In this document: piece by piece, positions 55,051-64,000 of the stretch | How the letters are laid out: each line of letters begins with the position of its first letter | How positions within the stretch are numbered: position 1 is the first letter of the stretch | Assembly: GCF_021654115.1 (NCBI RefSeq) | Contig: NZ_JAIWJF010000004.1 | Coordinates: 185,282 to 249,281, forward strand | Direction of reading: 5' to 3' | DNA from: Furfurilactobacillus milii | Lineage (GTDB): Bacteria; Bacillota; Bacilli; Lactobacillales; Lactobacillaceae | DNA length: 64,000 nucleotides | Program-made: the position numbers and the translations under genes | The notes under the pieces: generated by a model | Databases searched by the model: none | What the model saw: only the letters and a program-made list of their open reading frames with translations | What the model was told of the DNA's origin: nothing

Positions 55051-56160
55051 GTGGATGTAAAGTTTCAAAACGTTTCGTTAGCTTACGATAACGTAAATAA
55101 CATTTTAAATAATATTAGTTTTACCATTCCCGAAGGACAGTTGACCTGTTTGCTTGGCCCTAGTGGCTGCGGCAAGTCAACAACCTTGAATTTGATCAGT
55201 GGTTTGCTCGCGCCAACTGATGGTCAAATTTTCTTTGGTGATCAGAACGTTACGAAAAAAGACGCTCTGGCACGCAAAGTGGGAATGGTTTTTCAGAACT
55301 ATGCACTTTACCCGCATATGACCGTGTTGGACAACATTTGTTTTCCAATGAAAATGGCCAAGGTTAAGAAAGCAGACCGACTCAAACGAGGGCGTGAACT
55401 CGCGGCATTGGTCCATGTTGAAACTGAATTGTCTAAGAAACCCAGCGAACTTTCTGGCGGGCAACAACAACGAGTTGCAATCGCCCGTGCGCTAGCAAAA
55501 TCACCGAGCATCTTATTACTGGACGAACCCCTTTCTAACCTCGATGCCCGATTGCGGGTAGAAATGCGTGAAGAGATTCGTCGCATTCAAAAAGAAACCG
55601 GTGTGACAACGGTTTTTGTAACACATGACCAGGAAGAGGCCATTCACATCGCCGACCAAATCATGGTTCTAAACGAGGGCAAAATTCAACAATTCACTAC
55701 GCCTAATCGCCTTTACGATCAGCCTGATAACCTTTTTGTCGCCAAGTTTATTGGGTCGCCAATCATTAATACCATTCCCTTTGCAAACATTCGTGATGAC
55801 TTTAGAACTGTTGTCCCTACTCAAGTCTTTTCGGACGGCACTACTGTCGCCATTCGTGCTGAGAGCATCGTACCCGCCACCGATCCACACGATCACTTAA
55901 CCTTGCTACCACTTACCGGTACTCAGGTTCAGTCAAACCGCTTTGGACGTGAAACGAGTTTGTCGCTTAATTATGGCAATCAAACGATTATCGCAGATGG
56001 CTTTCGGGAACAAGACTTAGGTCGTAATGGCAAATCACTTCAGTTTGCCCTACGACCCCAAGGTGTCTTTGTTTTCAATCAGGCAGGCAACCGCATCTGG
56101 CCTGAGACCGTTGCGACCAACGTATCACCGTTGAAATCAACCGAGGTAATCCACGCATGA
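55051..56160 (+). CDS. ABC importer ATPase, MsmK/UgpC type
   Basis: The 369-aa protein has Walker A LLGPSGCGKSTT, signature LSGGQQQRVAI, Walker B SILLLDEPLSNLD, VFVTHDQEEAIHIAD, and after residue 235 the MOP/TOBE regulatory domain usual for MalK, MsmK and UgpC. GTG 55051 with AAAGGG at 9 nt gives the standard family length; the frame upstream of it lies in the leader. The stop overlaps the first permease gene by four bases. Members energise uptake of oligosaccharides or glycerol-phosphate compounds. Confidence 0.92.
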   Translation: MDVKFQNVSLAYDNVNNILNNISFTIPEGQLTCLLGPSGCGKSTTLNLISGLLAPTDGQIFFGDQNVTKKDALARKVGMVFQNYALYPHMTVLDNICFPMKMAKVKKADRLKRGRELAALVHVETELSKKPSELSGGQQQRVAIARALAKSPSILLLDEPLSNLDARLRVEMREEIRRIQKETGVTTVFVTHDQEEAIHIADQIMVLNEGKIQQFTTPNRLYDQPDNLFVAKFIGSPIINTIPFANIRDDFRTVVPTQVFSDGTTVAIRAESIVPATDPHDHLTLLPLTGTQVQSNRFGRETSLSLNYGNQTIIADGFREQDLGRNGKSLQFALRPQGVFVFNQAGNRIWPETVATNVSPLKSTEVIHA

Positions 56161-57053
56161 TCAAACAACATCCGACAATTAAGTCAACGTTGATTGCATT
56201 CGCCTACCTTGCGCCAATGCTGATCATTACGTTGGTGTTTAACATTTATCCCATTTTTAAATCTTTTGCGATGAGTTTTTATACGAAGTACGACTTCTTT
56301 ACCGATAAAGTCAGTGCTCTTGGATGGGCCAACTATAAGTTTATTTTTTCGGATCCTGACTTCTATCTGTCTGTTCGTAACACCCTGATCTTTGTCCTCG
56401 GGGTCGTGCCATTCTCCGTTCTTTTATCACTGATCATTGCCCTTTTATTACACCGCGTTCGCTTCCTCGCTGGCCTTTTCAAAACAGCCTACTTTCTGCC
56501 ATTTGTCACCAGTACGGTTGCCATTTCACTGGTCTGGCAGTGGATTTATAACGATCAATATGGCCTGCTCAATGCATTTTTAAGTCATTTTGGCGTTCAC
56601 CCCATTGACTGGTTGAATGACCCCCATTGGGCGATGCCCGCGTTAATTATCATGACCATTTGGAAAGGATTGGGATTCAATATCATTCTCTTCCTCGTCG
56701 GATTGAGCAATATCGACAAACGTTATGATCAGGTAGCCCAAATTGATGGTGCAAATGCTTGGCAACGATTCATTCATGTTACCTTGCCACTGCTTTCACC
56801 AATGACCTTCCTAGTTAGTGTTACCAGTGTCATCAGCGGTTTCAAAGTATTCGACGAAATTTTTGTTCTGTTTGGTGGCTCACCTGGTCCGGGTAAATCG
56901 ACACTCACCATTGTTTTCTACCTGTATCAAAAATTTTACTCCGAATGGAAGTATGGCATTGCAGCCGCCTCAGGTGTCGTCTTATTTTTACTCATTCTCG
57001 TCGTTACCATCATTCAATTTTGGTACAGCAGAAAACATGTGCACTATGCTTAG
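56157..57053 (+). CDS. ABC importer permease, UgpA/MalF type
   Basis: The 298-aa protein has six helices and the EAA motif YDQVAQIDGANAWQRFIHVTLPLLSPMTFL near residue 190-220. The N-terminal AYLAPMLIITLVFNIYPIFKSF is typical for UgpA-type sugar or glycerol-3-phosphate permeases. It starts within the stop of the ATPase gene (ATGA). With the second permease it forms the membrane channel. Confidence 0.92.
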   Translation: MIKQHPTIKSTLIAFAYLAPMLIITLVFNIYPIFKSFAMSFYTKYDFFTDKVSALGWANYKFIFSDPDFYLSVRNTLIFVLGVVPFSVLLSLIIALLLHRVRFLAGLFKTAYFLPFVTSTVAISLVWQWIYNDQYGLLNAFLSHFGVHPIDWLNDPHWAMPALIIMTIWKGLGFNIILFLVGLSNIDKRYDQVAQIDGANAWQRFIHVTLPLLSPMTFLVSVTSVISGFKVFDEIFVLFGGSPGPGKSTLTIVFYLYQKFYSEWKYGIAAASGVVLFLLILVVTIIQFWYSRKHVHYA

Positions 57054-57077
57054 TCGATCGTCTAAAAGGAGCTTCGC

Positions 57078-57902
57078 ATGACGAAAAAGCGAATCAGTCA
57101 ATCTTTACTCATAATCATTTTGACGCTGGGTGCCATTACGATGTTAGTGCCCTTCATCTGGATGCTTTCAACCGCTTTAAAAACAGCCCCAGAAACGGTT
57201 AAGGTGCCGCCAACATGGATTCCAAAGCACCTGCAGTGGCAAAACTTCGTCACTGCATGGCACGCTGCCCCATTCTTAACTTATTTTATCAATAGTCTTA
57301 TCGTCACCACAGTCACAACGATTGGTCAGTTGTTTACCACGATTTTAGCTGCCTTCGCATTCTCTCGACTTAACTTTTACGGGAAACATTTCTTATTTGC
57401 ACTATTCCTATCAACCATGATGGTTCCTGGTGAAATGCTGATTATTCCGAATTTCGTTACCTTGTCAAAATTTAGTTTGATCAATACCTATGGTGCGTTG
57501 ATCATCCCCTGGTTAGCCAGCTTCTTTGCCGTTTTCACCTTACGTCAGACATTTAATGCCATTCCAAACGAACTGTATTATGCCGCCAAATTAGATGGCT
57601 CATCAGACTGGCATTTTCTCTGGACCATGATGGTTCCGCTATCCAAGTCAGCCATCACTGCAATCGGCATCTTAGAAGTCATTGGCAGTTGGAATTCTTT
57701 CATGTGGCCGCTCATTGTGACTAACACGGCTAAAGTAAGAACGCTCCCAGTTGGCTTGAATGCTTTTACTAGCGATGCTGGCACTCAGTTTCAGCTACTC
57801 ATGGCGGCATCGACATTTGTTATCTTGCCAATGATCATTGTTTATCTCTGCTTACAAAAATACATTATTGCCGGCATTAGCAAGTCAGGTCTTAAGGGTT
57901 AA
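57078..57902 (+). CDS. ABC importer permease, UgpE/MalG type
   Basis: The 274-aa partner permease has six helices, the start LVPFIWMLSTALKTAPETV and the EAA motif YYAAKLDGSSDWHFLWTMMVPLSKSAITAI near 170-195. AAAGGAG lies before the ATG, 24 nt after the first permease gene. Confidence 0.92.
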   Translation: MTKKRISQSLLIIILTLGAITMLVPFIWMLSTALKTAPETVKVPPTWIPKHLQWQNFVTAWHAAPFLTYFINSLIVTTVTTIGQLFTTILAAFAFSRLNFYGKHFLFALFLSTMMVPGEMLIIPNFVTLSKFSLINTYGALIIPWLASFFAVFTLRQTFNAIPNELYYAAKLDGSSDWHFLWTMMVPLSKSAITAIGILEVIGSWNSFMWPLIVTNTAKVRTLPVGLNAFTSDAGTQFQLLMAASTFVILPMIIVYLCLQKYIIAGISKSGLKG

Positions 57903-57989
57903 GCCGCTTTAACAGCTTTGCACCGAAAGGGGTGTTGCCATCGAGAATCAGGTGTTTGTATCGGGAATGTCACTTCTGTTTGAGAAAGG

Positions 57990-59273
57990 ATGAAAAAGAT
58001 CATGAAGACCCATAAAGGTTTGATGCTGCTAGCAACTCTAGCTGCTGCAGCCGGCATTACATTAACGGCGCTGCGACCTGCACATGCCGCCGATACTTCG
58101 ACAAACCGAACAAAGATTACTTTTTGGAGCGGTTTAACTGGCCCTTATCAAAAGAATCTCAACACAATCGTTAACGACTACAATCAGTCGCAAACTAAGT
58201 ACCAAGTCGTCGCCACCTCGCAAGGTGACTACACCCAAATGAACCAAAAGGTCATGGCCGCAGCCAAGTCACATAGCCTGCCTGTTTTGGGCATGACAAC
58301 CTATACAAACCTACCTGATTATCAACACCATGGCTTTATCGATAATTTAAATCCAATGTATAAGGGCATGTCATCAAAAGCGAAAAATGACATTTACCCA
58401 GCCTTTCTTTCCGGATCCAAGATTGGTAACACTTACTACTCAACCCCATTTTCAAAGTCAACGCGCATTATGTATGTAAACAAAGACATTCTGAAGAAAT
58501 ATCACCTGAGCATTCCTAAGACTTGGGATCAATTGAAACAAGATGGTGCCAAGCTGAAAAAAGATGGAATCTACGCATACGGATTCGACAAGAGTTTTGA
58601 CATGGAATGGGAAGGTATGGCGCACGCAGCTGGTGTAACGCCCGTCTCCAGTACTGGCAAAGTTCAGGTAGCCAACAAGAAGTCCGTTGCAGCCGCCAAT
58701 TTGGTTCTGGACATGGTTAAGGATGGCACGGCTAAATCAGCTGGCTCCGATAACTACTGGACCAAAAACTTTGTTAACGGAAAATCGGCTTTCTACATTG
58801 GTTCTTCCGCCGGTTTAACTCAAACAAAATTACAAGCACCTAAAACATTAAACTGGACCACCGCCCCTGTTCCTTCATATGAAGGTAAGAGCGGTACGGA
58901 AGTCGCAGGTAACGACTTAGTGCTATTTAAAGGTGCAAACACCAAGCAAAAACGTGGCGCTTACGACTTCATGAAGTATCTGCTTAAAGCAAAAACTGCT
59001 ACTAAGTGGGCTAAATTAACTGGTTATGTACCATTATCAAAATCGGCAACTAACTCCGCAGATTACCAAAGCTTTTTGAAACAACACCCTGAAAACAATG
59101 CAGCTGTAGACTCATTACCAAAAGCATTCGCCCAACCAGCCTTTGCTGGTTTCGGTGAATACTACAACGACAAAGGTGACGCATTTAACAGCATGCTCAC
59201 TAAAAACACATCCGCAAAAGATGCGTTAACAAAGCTTGCTAAACAAGCAAAGCAAATTACTTCAGCAAACTAG
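57990..59273 (+). CDS. Extracellular solute-binding protein, UgpB-like, with a secretory rather than lipoprotein signal
   Basis: The 427-aa family 1 binding protein shows ITFWSGLTGPYQKNLNTIVNDYNQS at the start of the mature part, TRIMYVNKDILKKY near 165 and AFYIGSSAGL near 270, as in glycerol-3-phosphate and sugar binders. The signal peptide ends RPAHA-ADT, a type I cleavage site; no lipobox cysteine is present, which is unusual for a Gram-positive importer. The start may be ATG 57990 or, better spaced from AAAGG, ATG 58002. The substrate is not readable; the downstream phosphoesterase genes hint at a phosphate ester. Confidence 0.88.
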   Translation: MKKIMKTHKGLMLLATLAAAAGITLTALRPAHAADTSTNRTKITFWSGLTGPYQKNLNTIVNDYNQSQTKYQVVATSQGDYTQMNQKVMAAAKSHSLPVLGMTTYTNLPDYQHHGFIDNLNPMYKGMSSKAKNDIYPAFLSGSKIGNTYYSTPFSKSTRIMYVNKDILKKYHLSIPKTWDQLKQDGAKLKKDGIYAYGFDKSFDMEWEGMAHAAGVTPVSSTGKVQVANKKSVAAANLVLDMVKDGTAKSAGSDNYWTKNFVNGKSAFYIGSSAGLTQTKLQAPKTLNWTTAPVPSYEGKSGTEVAGNDLVLFKGANTKQKRGAYDFMKYLLKAKTATKWAKLTGYVPLSKSATNSADYQSFLKQHPENNAAVDSLPKAFAQPAFAGFGEYYNDKGDAFNSMLTKNTSAKDALTKLAKQAKQITSAN

Positions 59274-59410
59274 TTTTCCAAACATTATCACATTAAGTAT
59301 TACCTTTATCCCAAACAGGCGACGTTTGTGTCAGAACGTCGTCCTGCTACATAGAACATCTGCTTTCCCCACATATGCCAATATCTGTATTTATATTAAG
59401 AGGCTAATCT

Positions 59411-60658
59411 ATGACTACTGTTCGATTTTTAAACGGTTTATCCACCATTGGCGGCAACATCATGGAAATTGCCACCGAAACATCTCGAGTCATTATGGAC
59501 TTCGGTATGACTGAAAATAGCGAAGAAACAGATGTCGGAACGTTGATTGCACAACACAGTTTACCTGCACTTAATGAGTTGTTTCAGGATAATCAGAAAC
59601 ACGCCTTTCAACATGAAGCCATCTTTATCAGTCATTTGCACTTAGATCACACTGCAGCATTAGCCTACCTGCGTAGTAACATTCCAGTTTATGTCTCTCA
59701 TGAATCGTATCGGCTGTATCAAAACTTAGCTGGCTCTGGCCTGGCAATGCCTCTAGGAATTAATCTTCATGCATTTGAATATGAACACGCTATTCAAATC
59801 GGCGATCTTTCTGTAACAGGTTTTGCTAGCGACCATGATGCTTTCGGAGCCGCTGCTCTGCTAGTTAGTGACGGCCACCACACCTTTGGTCACTCTGGCG
59901 ATGTTCGTCTTCATGGTCCTCATGTCGAACGTGTCCATCATTGGATGAATGCTTTTCGATCCGCTCATCTGGATCTCTTTATGCTAGAGGGCACGAGCTT
60001 CAGCTTTGAACCGAAACAGAATTTAGAATTTTCTGAACCAGTCAGTGAAGATGATGTTCAGCGTGCCTTTAGGCAGCTGATTCAAAATGATGAGCGTCTC
60101 CTTGTCATTAATCCGTATCCACGAAACCTGGAGCGATTGTTACGCTTTAATCAAACAGCAAATGCATATAATCGCCCCGTTGTCTGGGAATTACCCTACG
60201 CTCGCTTATTAAGTAGCTTTTATCCTGAAGCATTAATTCACGTTCAAGAAACAGAACGACTCAACAAACAGGATTTTGCGATGTTAATTCCCGTTTCCAT
60301 GTCCACTATTCAGCACGAGCCAGAACGTTTTTGTCTACAGAATAGTTACGCTAATTTACAAGTATTGTCTCATTGCCCAAAATTCCTTTATTTACACAGT
60401 AATGGCGAACCGCTTGGCGATTATGATCCTCGGTACATGAAACTACAGGAATTTCTCGCACAACATCACGCCGAATATCAGTACTTAGGCAGTTCAGGCC
60501 ATGCTACCCGGAATGCGCTCATTGCCATTGCTAAAAACGTTAATGCGCAAACTACAGGCATCTGGCATTCATTCCATCCAGAAGCGGCCGTCGCTGCCAT
60601 GTCAGAATTAGATACCCACCTTTTTTTACCAAACTATGATGAAGTTTATTCGTTTTAA
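59411..60658 (+). CDS. MBL-fold beta-CASP protein, RNase J-like
   Basis: The 415-aa protein has the metallo-beta-lactamase metal motif ISHLHLDHT near residue 75, HSGDVR near 160, then beta-CASP features: an acid in LFMLEGTSF near 195, a motif-B histidine in SSGHATRNAL near 360, and GIWHSFHPEAA near 385 matching the C-terminal His region of RNase J. It is shorter than RNase J and lacks its C-terminal domain. Cytosolic, no signal. AAGAGG lies 9 nt before the ATG. Its place between a binding protein and a 5'-nucleotidase suggests nucleic-acid or nucleotide breakdown. Confidence 0.8.
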   Translation: MTTVRFLNGLSTIGGNIMEIATETSRVIMDFGMTENSEETDVGTLIAQHSLPALNELFQDNQKHAFQHEAIFISHLHLDHTAALAYLRSNIPVYVSHESYRLYQNLAGSGLAMPLGINLHAFEYEHAIQIGDLSVTGFASDHDAFGAAALLVSDGHHTFGHSGDVRLHGPHVERVHHWMNAFRSAHLDLFMLEGTSFSFEPKQNLEFSEPVSEDDVQRAFRQLIQNDERLLVINPYPRNLERLLRFNQTANAYNRPVVWELPYARLLSSFYPEALIHVQETERLNKQDFAMLIPVSMSTIQHEPERFCLQNSYANLQVLSHCPKFLYLHSNGEPLGDYDPRYMKLQEFLAQHHAEYQYLGSSGHATRNALIAIAKNVNAQTTGIWHSFHPEAAVAAMSELDTHLFLPNYDEVYSF

Positions 60659-60669
60659 AGGGTTTCTCC

Positions 60670-62229
60670 ATGAAATTAACAATTTTATCTACTAGTGATA
60701 TTCACGGCTTTTTTTACCCAACAGATTTTCGAAATGCCAATCAACAATCACCGTTCGGTCTAGCGCGTGCTGCGGCAGTCATTGATACAATAAGGAATCA
60801 GTCAGATCCACAAGATATGGTGCTAACCATTGAAAATGGTGATTTTATTCAAGGTTCCCCGCTAACGTATTACCTAAATCATTTTGATCAGCCATCTGCA
60901 TCCTTGCTTAGTAACGTCGCCAATAACGTCAATTACGACGTTGGTATCTTGGGCAACCATGAGTTTAATTACGGCCGGGAGTATATGGAACATGTACTTT
61001 CAAAACGGAATTACCCTATTTTGTGTGCAAACATCTTGGATGAACAGGGACGGCCTTATTTCGGTAATCCTTACAAAGTCTTCACCCATAACGGTCTTCG
61101 AGCAGCTGTTTTAGGGCTCACCACCTCTTACATTAGCCACTGGGAACCTTTAGATCACGTGCGTGGTTTATCCTTTGTTTCCGCATTACAAACCGCAAAA
61201 AATTACGTACCTAAGCTTCATCAATTAGCTGATATTGTCATCGTTGCTTATCATGGCGGATTTGAACGCGATTTAGATACCAATCGTCCGACTGAGCTAG
61301 AAACTGGTGAAAACGAAGCTTCTGCACTTTCTAAAGTCCCCGGCATTGACGCTCTCGTTACAGGCCATCAACACCGTTCTATTGCAACCCACGTGAATGG
61401 TGTGCCAACAACACAGCCAGGCTATCGTGGTGCTTACGTTGGCCAAATTAACCTCACCGTGGAAGACCATGTCATAACCCATAGTGAAACTTCGCTGATT
61501 AAAACCGCTACAGTGCAGCCACGAATACAAATCAATGAACCACTGGTAAAGAGCGAAATGGCAACAGAGAACTGGTTGGATACGACCATTGGTCAGTTAA
61601 AAAAAGATGCACATATTAACAATCCTATGATGGCCAGGTTACACGGACACCCCTACCTCGACTTTATTAACCAGGTTCAGATGGAAGCCGCTGGGGTCGA
61701 CCTCTCCAGCACCGCGCTGTTCACCAATGAGGTGGCAGGACTAGGCCGTGATGTGACAATGCGTGACGTTGAAATCAGCTATCCGTATCCAAACACCTTG
61801 GCCGTTTTAGAAATCACAGGTGCGGATTTACGTGCGGCTATAGAGCAATGCGCACATTATTGGCAGTGGGACGGTCAACAAGTTAACGTCAGCAAAGATT
61901 ACACCGATCCAAAAGTTCAACACTATAATTACGATCTATTTGCTGGCATAAATTACACGATCGACGTAACTAGACCACTTGACGATCGTGTTACCGAACT
62001 GATCTACCATGGTGAATCAGTCAAGAAAACAGATCGTTTGCACATCGTTCTCAACCAATATCGTGCAATTGGCGGTGGCGAGTTTCATATGTTCTCTGCT
62101 GATAAAATAATTAAAACTATACCAGTCGACATGGCTGAGCTAATCGCCCGTTATTTTTCAAAGCGTCAAATCGTCTCTGTAGTGCCAACTAGCACCTATC
62201 AAGTAGTGGCTAATACAAAAGTTCTGTGA
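60670..62229 (+). CDS. Cytosolic 5'-nucleotidase / 2',3'-cyclic phosphodiesterase family protein
   Basis: The 519-aa protein has the metallophosphatase site in order: STSDIHGFF (residue 7-15), ENGDFIQGSP, GNHEFNYG, VVAYHGGFERD and TGHQHRS, then a C-terminal 5'-nucleotidase domain with a substrate stack YPYPNTLAVLEITGADLRAAIEQ and NQYRAIGGGEF. Relatives (UshA, YfkN, YunD) hydrolyse nucleotides, UDP-sugars or cyclic nucleotides. No signal peptide or LPXTG anchor exists, so it works inside. It starts 11 nt after the RNase J-like gene. Confidence 0.9.
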   Translation: MKLTILSTSDIHGFFYPTDFRNANQQSPFGLARAAAVIDTIRNQSDPQDMVLTIENGDFIQGSPLTYYLNHFDQPSASLLSNVANNVNYDVGILGNHEFNYGREYMEHVLSKRNYPILCANILDEQGRPYFGNPYKVFTHNGLRAAVLGLTTSYISHWEPLDHVRGLSFVSALQTAKNYVPKLHQLADIVIVAYHGGFERDLDTNRPTELETGENEASALSKVPGIDALVTGHQHRSIATHVNGVPTTQPGYRGAYVGQINLTVEDHVITHSETSLIKTATVQPRIQINEPLVKSEMATENWLDTTIGQLKKDAHINNPMMARLHGHPYLDFINQVQMEAAGVDLSSTALFTNEVAGLGRDVTMRDVEISYPYPNTLAVLEITGADLRAAIEQCAHYWQWDGQQVNVSKDYTDPKVQHYNYDLFAGINYTIDVTRPLDDRVTELIYHGESVKKTDRLHIVLNQYRAIGGGEFHMFSADKIIKTIPVDMAELIARYFSKRQIVSVVPTSTYQVVANTKVL

Positions 62230-62236
62230 GTAACCT

Positions 62237-62276
62237 AAAATCTCTCCCACCAAAGACGCGGTGAGAGAGATTTTTT
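62237..62276. terminator. Bidirectional terminator between the nucleotidase gene and ndh
   Basis: AAAATCTCTCCCACC (62237-62251) pairs with GGTGAGAGAGATTTT (62260-62274) with T-runs on both strands. Confidence 0.88.
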
Positions 62277-62286
62277 CTGGCTATTT

Positions 62287-63465
62287 TTAACTTAGGTTTC
62301 GCATCATGTTAGCAAAGCCACTTTCTTCCATAATTGAACGGTCATTAACCATCTTTTTAACAAGAGCAACTTTACGACCCTTCAATTTAATCCGACCTGA
62401 ATCACCTATCTCTGCAATACCAGTCGTTGGTCCCAGTGAACAAACTGTTCCCAAAGATTTGTAAGTAAAGTCAGATAATTGGGTCCCGTCAATCGATGCC
62501 TTAATATTCTTGGCTGTGTGGGTCGCTTGAGCAATAGAAATTTGGCCCGTAGTTGGGTAAAAGCGCCCACTTGCTGGATCAGGAACCGCACTACTATCAC
62601 CAATGATGAACACTTCAGGATGATCTTTCATAGTAAGCTGACTCGTCACTGCCACGCGGTTTCGTTTCTGATCAAATTGTGAATCACTGATAACGTGGCT
62701 GCCGCGAACCCCAGTAGTCCAAATAATGGTGTTGGCTTCGTAAACATTATCCCCACTAATGACACTGTGATCTGTCACTTCATCAATTGGTGTCGATGTA
62801 TGAATGATTGCACCATGATCTGCTAAGAATTGGACGGCAAAGTCGACCAACTTTTGATCGAACATTGGTAAAATCTTTGGCATTGCTTCAAGACAGGTAA
62901 TTTGAATTTTATCTGCTGGCAAATGATACTGTTCAACTAGTGAAGGCATGCGATAGACTAATTCTCCCAGCAGTTCGATACTCGTGAAGCCGGCACCACA
63001 AACGATAATGTGCAGATCCCGTTCATCGTGTGAGTCATTGTATGCGGCCAAACGTTCTTCAAGATGTTTCCTAATTGCTTTAGCACTACCAATATCTTGG
63101 AGTGGTAATCCGTATGTCGCTGCGCCTTTAATGCCAAAGTCCTCAGACTCAAATCCTAGTGCAACAACTAGATAGTCATATTTTAACGGTGTTGCTTCTT
63201 TCTCTAACGTTACCGTTTTATCTTGGGGATCGATGCGTGTCACATTGTCTTGCTTAAAGGTTACTTCTTTAGGAATAGCCTTACGGATGTCAAAAGTGAT
63301 GTGGTTAGCTTCATTTGTGCCAATTGCCACAGTATGTAATGCAGTGGCCTCATAGTGATATGAATTTCGATCTATTAAGGTTACGTGTACGTTTGGTGTG
63401 CCGCTCAATTCGCGGACCGTTCGTAATCCAGCGTACCCGGCGCCTAAAACCACAACTTCTGTCAT
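62287..63465 (-). CDS. ndh: NADH dehydrogenase type II
   Basis: Single-subunit FAD enzyme passing electrons from NADH to quinone without proton pumping. The 392-aa protein shows VVVLGAGYAGLRTVREL (FAD loop), VCGAGFTSIELLGEL (NADH loop near 155), IIWTTGVRG, and VFIIGDSSAVPDPASG near 300. GGGAGG lies before the ATG. In lactobacilli it works with externally supplied quinone and haem or keeps redox balance. The C-terminal amphipathic helix of longer homologues appears short. Confidence 0.9.
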   Translation of the reverse strand: MTEVVVLGAGYAGLRTVRELSGTPNVHVTLIDRNSYHYEATALHTVAIGTNEANHITFDIRKAIPKEVTFKQDNVTRIDPQDKTVTLEKEATPLKYDYLVVALGFESEDFGIKGAATYGLPLQDIGSAKAIRKHLEERLAAYNDSHDERDLHIIVCGAGFTSIELLGELVYRMPSLVEQYHLPADKIQITCLEAMPKILPMFDQKLVDFAVQFLADHGAIIHTSTPIDEVTDHSVISGDNVYEANTIIWTTGVRGSHVISDSQFDQKRNRVAVTSQLTMKDHPEVFIIGDSSAVPDPASGRFYPTTGQISIAQATHTAKNIKASIDGTQLSDFTYKSLGTVCSLGPTTGIAEIGDSGRIKLKGRKVALVKKMVNDRSIMEESGFANMMRNLS

Positions 63466-63592
63466 AATAATGACCTCCCAGTTCAGTGTTTTTTCTTCTC
63501 ATGACTATTATAAAAGCAATCGCATTTAATTGTCCTAATTTACGCTCGCTATTTCTATTTTGCACAATATAGTCAATTAATAAACTTAGAAA

Positions 63593-63625
63593 AATAAAAA
63601 ACGCCTCAAATAACGAGACGTTTTG
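63593..63625 (-). terminator. Terminator of the tRNA-Thr / rRNA transcript
   Basis: Minus-strand AAAACGTCTC and GAGGCGTTTT pair around GTTATTT and are followed by TTATTTTT. Confidence 0.75.
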
Positions 63626-63648
63626 CACTGAAACGTTCAATTAAACGA

Positions 63649-63721
63649 TGCCGGATAGGTGACTTGAACACCTGACCCTCGGTTTACGATACCGATGCTC
63701 TACCAACTGAGCTAATCCGGC
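63649..63721 (-). tRNA. tRNA-Thr (CGT)
   Basis: A 73-nt cloverleaf on the minus strand: acceptor GCCGGAT/ATCCGGC with A73, D arm GCTC/GAGC, anticodon arm TCGGT-ATCGTAA-ACCGA with anticodon CGT, T arm AGGTG/CACCT. CCA is not encoded. It follows the 5S rRNA gene as part of the rRNA operon. Confidence 0.95.
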
Positions 63722-63837
63722 AAATAGCACATCTGTTAGTATAACGGACTTTTTCACTGGCTTCAAGGCTTAATCAACGCCTAGTTAGCATTTTTTGCTG
63801 AAACAAGTCTCGCCTTAATCAAGCGCCTTTCAAGACA

Positions 63838-63870
63838 CAAAAAAACGCCAATCATCAGATTGACGTTTCA
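63838..63870 (-). terminator. Terminator after 5S rRNA
   Basis: Minus-strand AACGTCAATC and GATTGGCGTT pair over 10 bp with loop TGAT, followed by TTTTTT. The tRNA-Thr gene lies beyond it, so it needs readthrough or its own promoter. Confidence 0.8.
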
Positions 63871-63873
63871 GTC

Positions 63874-63990
<117 letters not shown>

Positions 63991-64000
63991 CTCTGAGCGT

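Overview
The window reads as a chromosomal stretch of a lactic acid bacterium of the family Lactobacillaceae. The evidence is the gene content (AddAB, PepC, a BusA/Opu-type fused betaine transporter, an LmrCD-like exporter, NADH dehydrogenase type II, a DapH-type acetyl-DAP lysine pathway), the strong AGGAGG ribosome binding sites, and tRNA-Ser-like and 5S sequences typical of lactobacilli. A heterofermentative genus such as Furfurilactobacillus is possible but not proven. No CRISPR array, insertion sequence, prophage or replication origin was seen.

Layout. 1-400: the 5' end of a FemAB-family peptidoglycan-bridge gene, and behind it two near-identical tRNA-Ser-like genes whose anticodon loop has only 6 nt. 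0.7-7 kb: a flavoprotein/dicarboxylate island with apbE, a FMN-reductase/fumarate-reductase-like gene broken by an in-frame TAA, a DASS anion transporter and a LysR regulator. 7-9.3 kb: HIT protein, DegV protein, and a DUF1836 gene broken by an in-frame TGA. 9.3-16.7 kb: addBA. 16.9-17.4 kb: an unassigned structured RNA of about 450 nt with its own extended -10 promoter, a cre-like box and a terminator. 17.4-22.5 kb: membrane-stress and transport genes (XRE-membrane protein, PadR plus a LiaX-like protein, an MFS remnant, leaderless ArsR plus an MFS pump). 22.7-33.4 kb: the complete lysine/DAP pathway as two divergent operons, each led by a lysine riboswitch. 33.5-39.3 kb: cardiolipin synthase, a 49-aa membrane protein, two related large hairpin elements facing each other, and a heterodimeric ABC exporter. 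39.3-45.5 kb: an unrecognised membrane/lipoprotein operon whose members share a short N-terminal module, next to two divergent HTH genes. 45.5-54.5 kb: HerA-like ATPase with an EndoIII-like glycosylase, GNAT, TetR plus compatible-solute transporter, oxidoreductase, Ser-rich lipoprotein, PepC. 54.9-62.2 kb: a Ugp-type ABC importer in one cluster with an RNase J-like protein and a 5'-nucleotidase. 62.3-64 kb: ndh, tRNA-Thr and the 5S end of an rRNA operon.

How parts fit together. ApbE would attach FMN to the FMN-binding domain of the neighbouring reductase, whose acceptor could be brought in by the DASS carrier; the nonsense codon may have disabled this. Lysine riboswitches on both sides of 30.5 kb tie lysC-dapF and lysA-dapH-dapE-dapA-dapB-patA-asd to lysine level; their DAP/Lys feeds the peptidoglycan stem. 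The FemAB-like transferase and the odd tRNAs at the left edge would act on the same polymer, possibly supplying serine for the cross-bridge. Strongest candidates for something undescribed: the paired tRNA-like genes, the 450-nt RNA, the 39-45 kb membrane operon, and the importer/RNase J-like/nucleotidase cluster.
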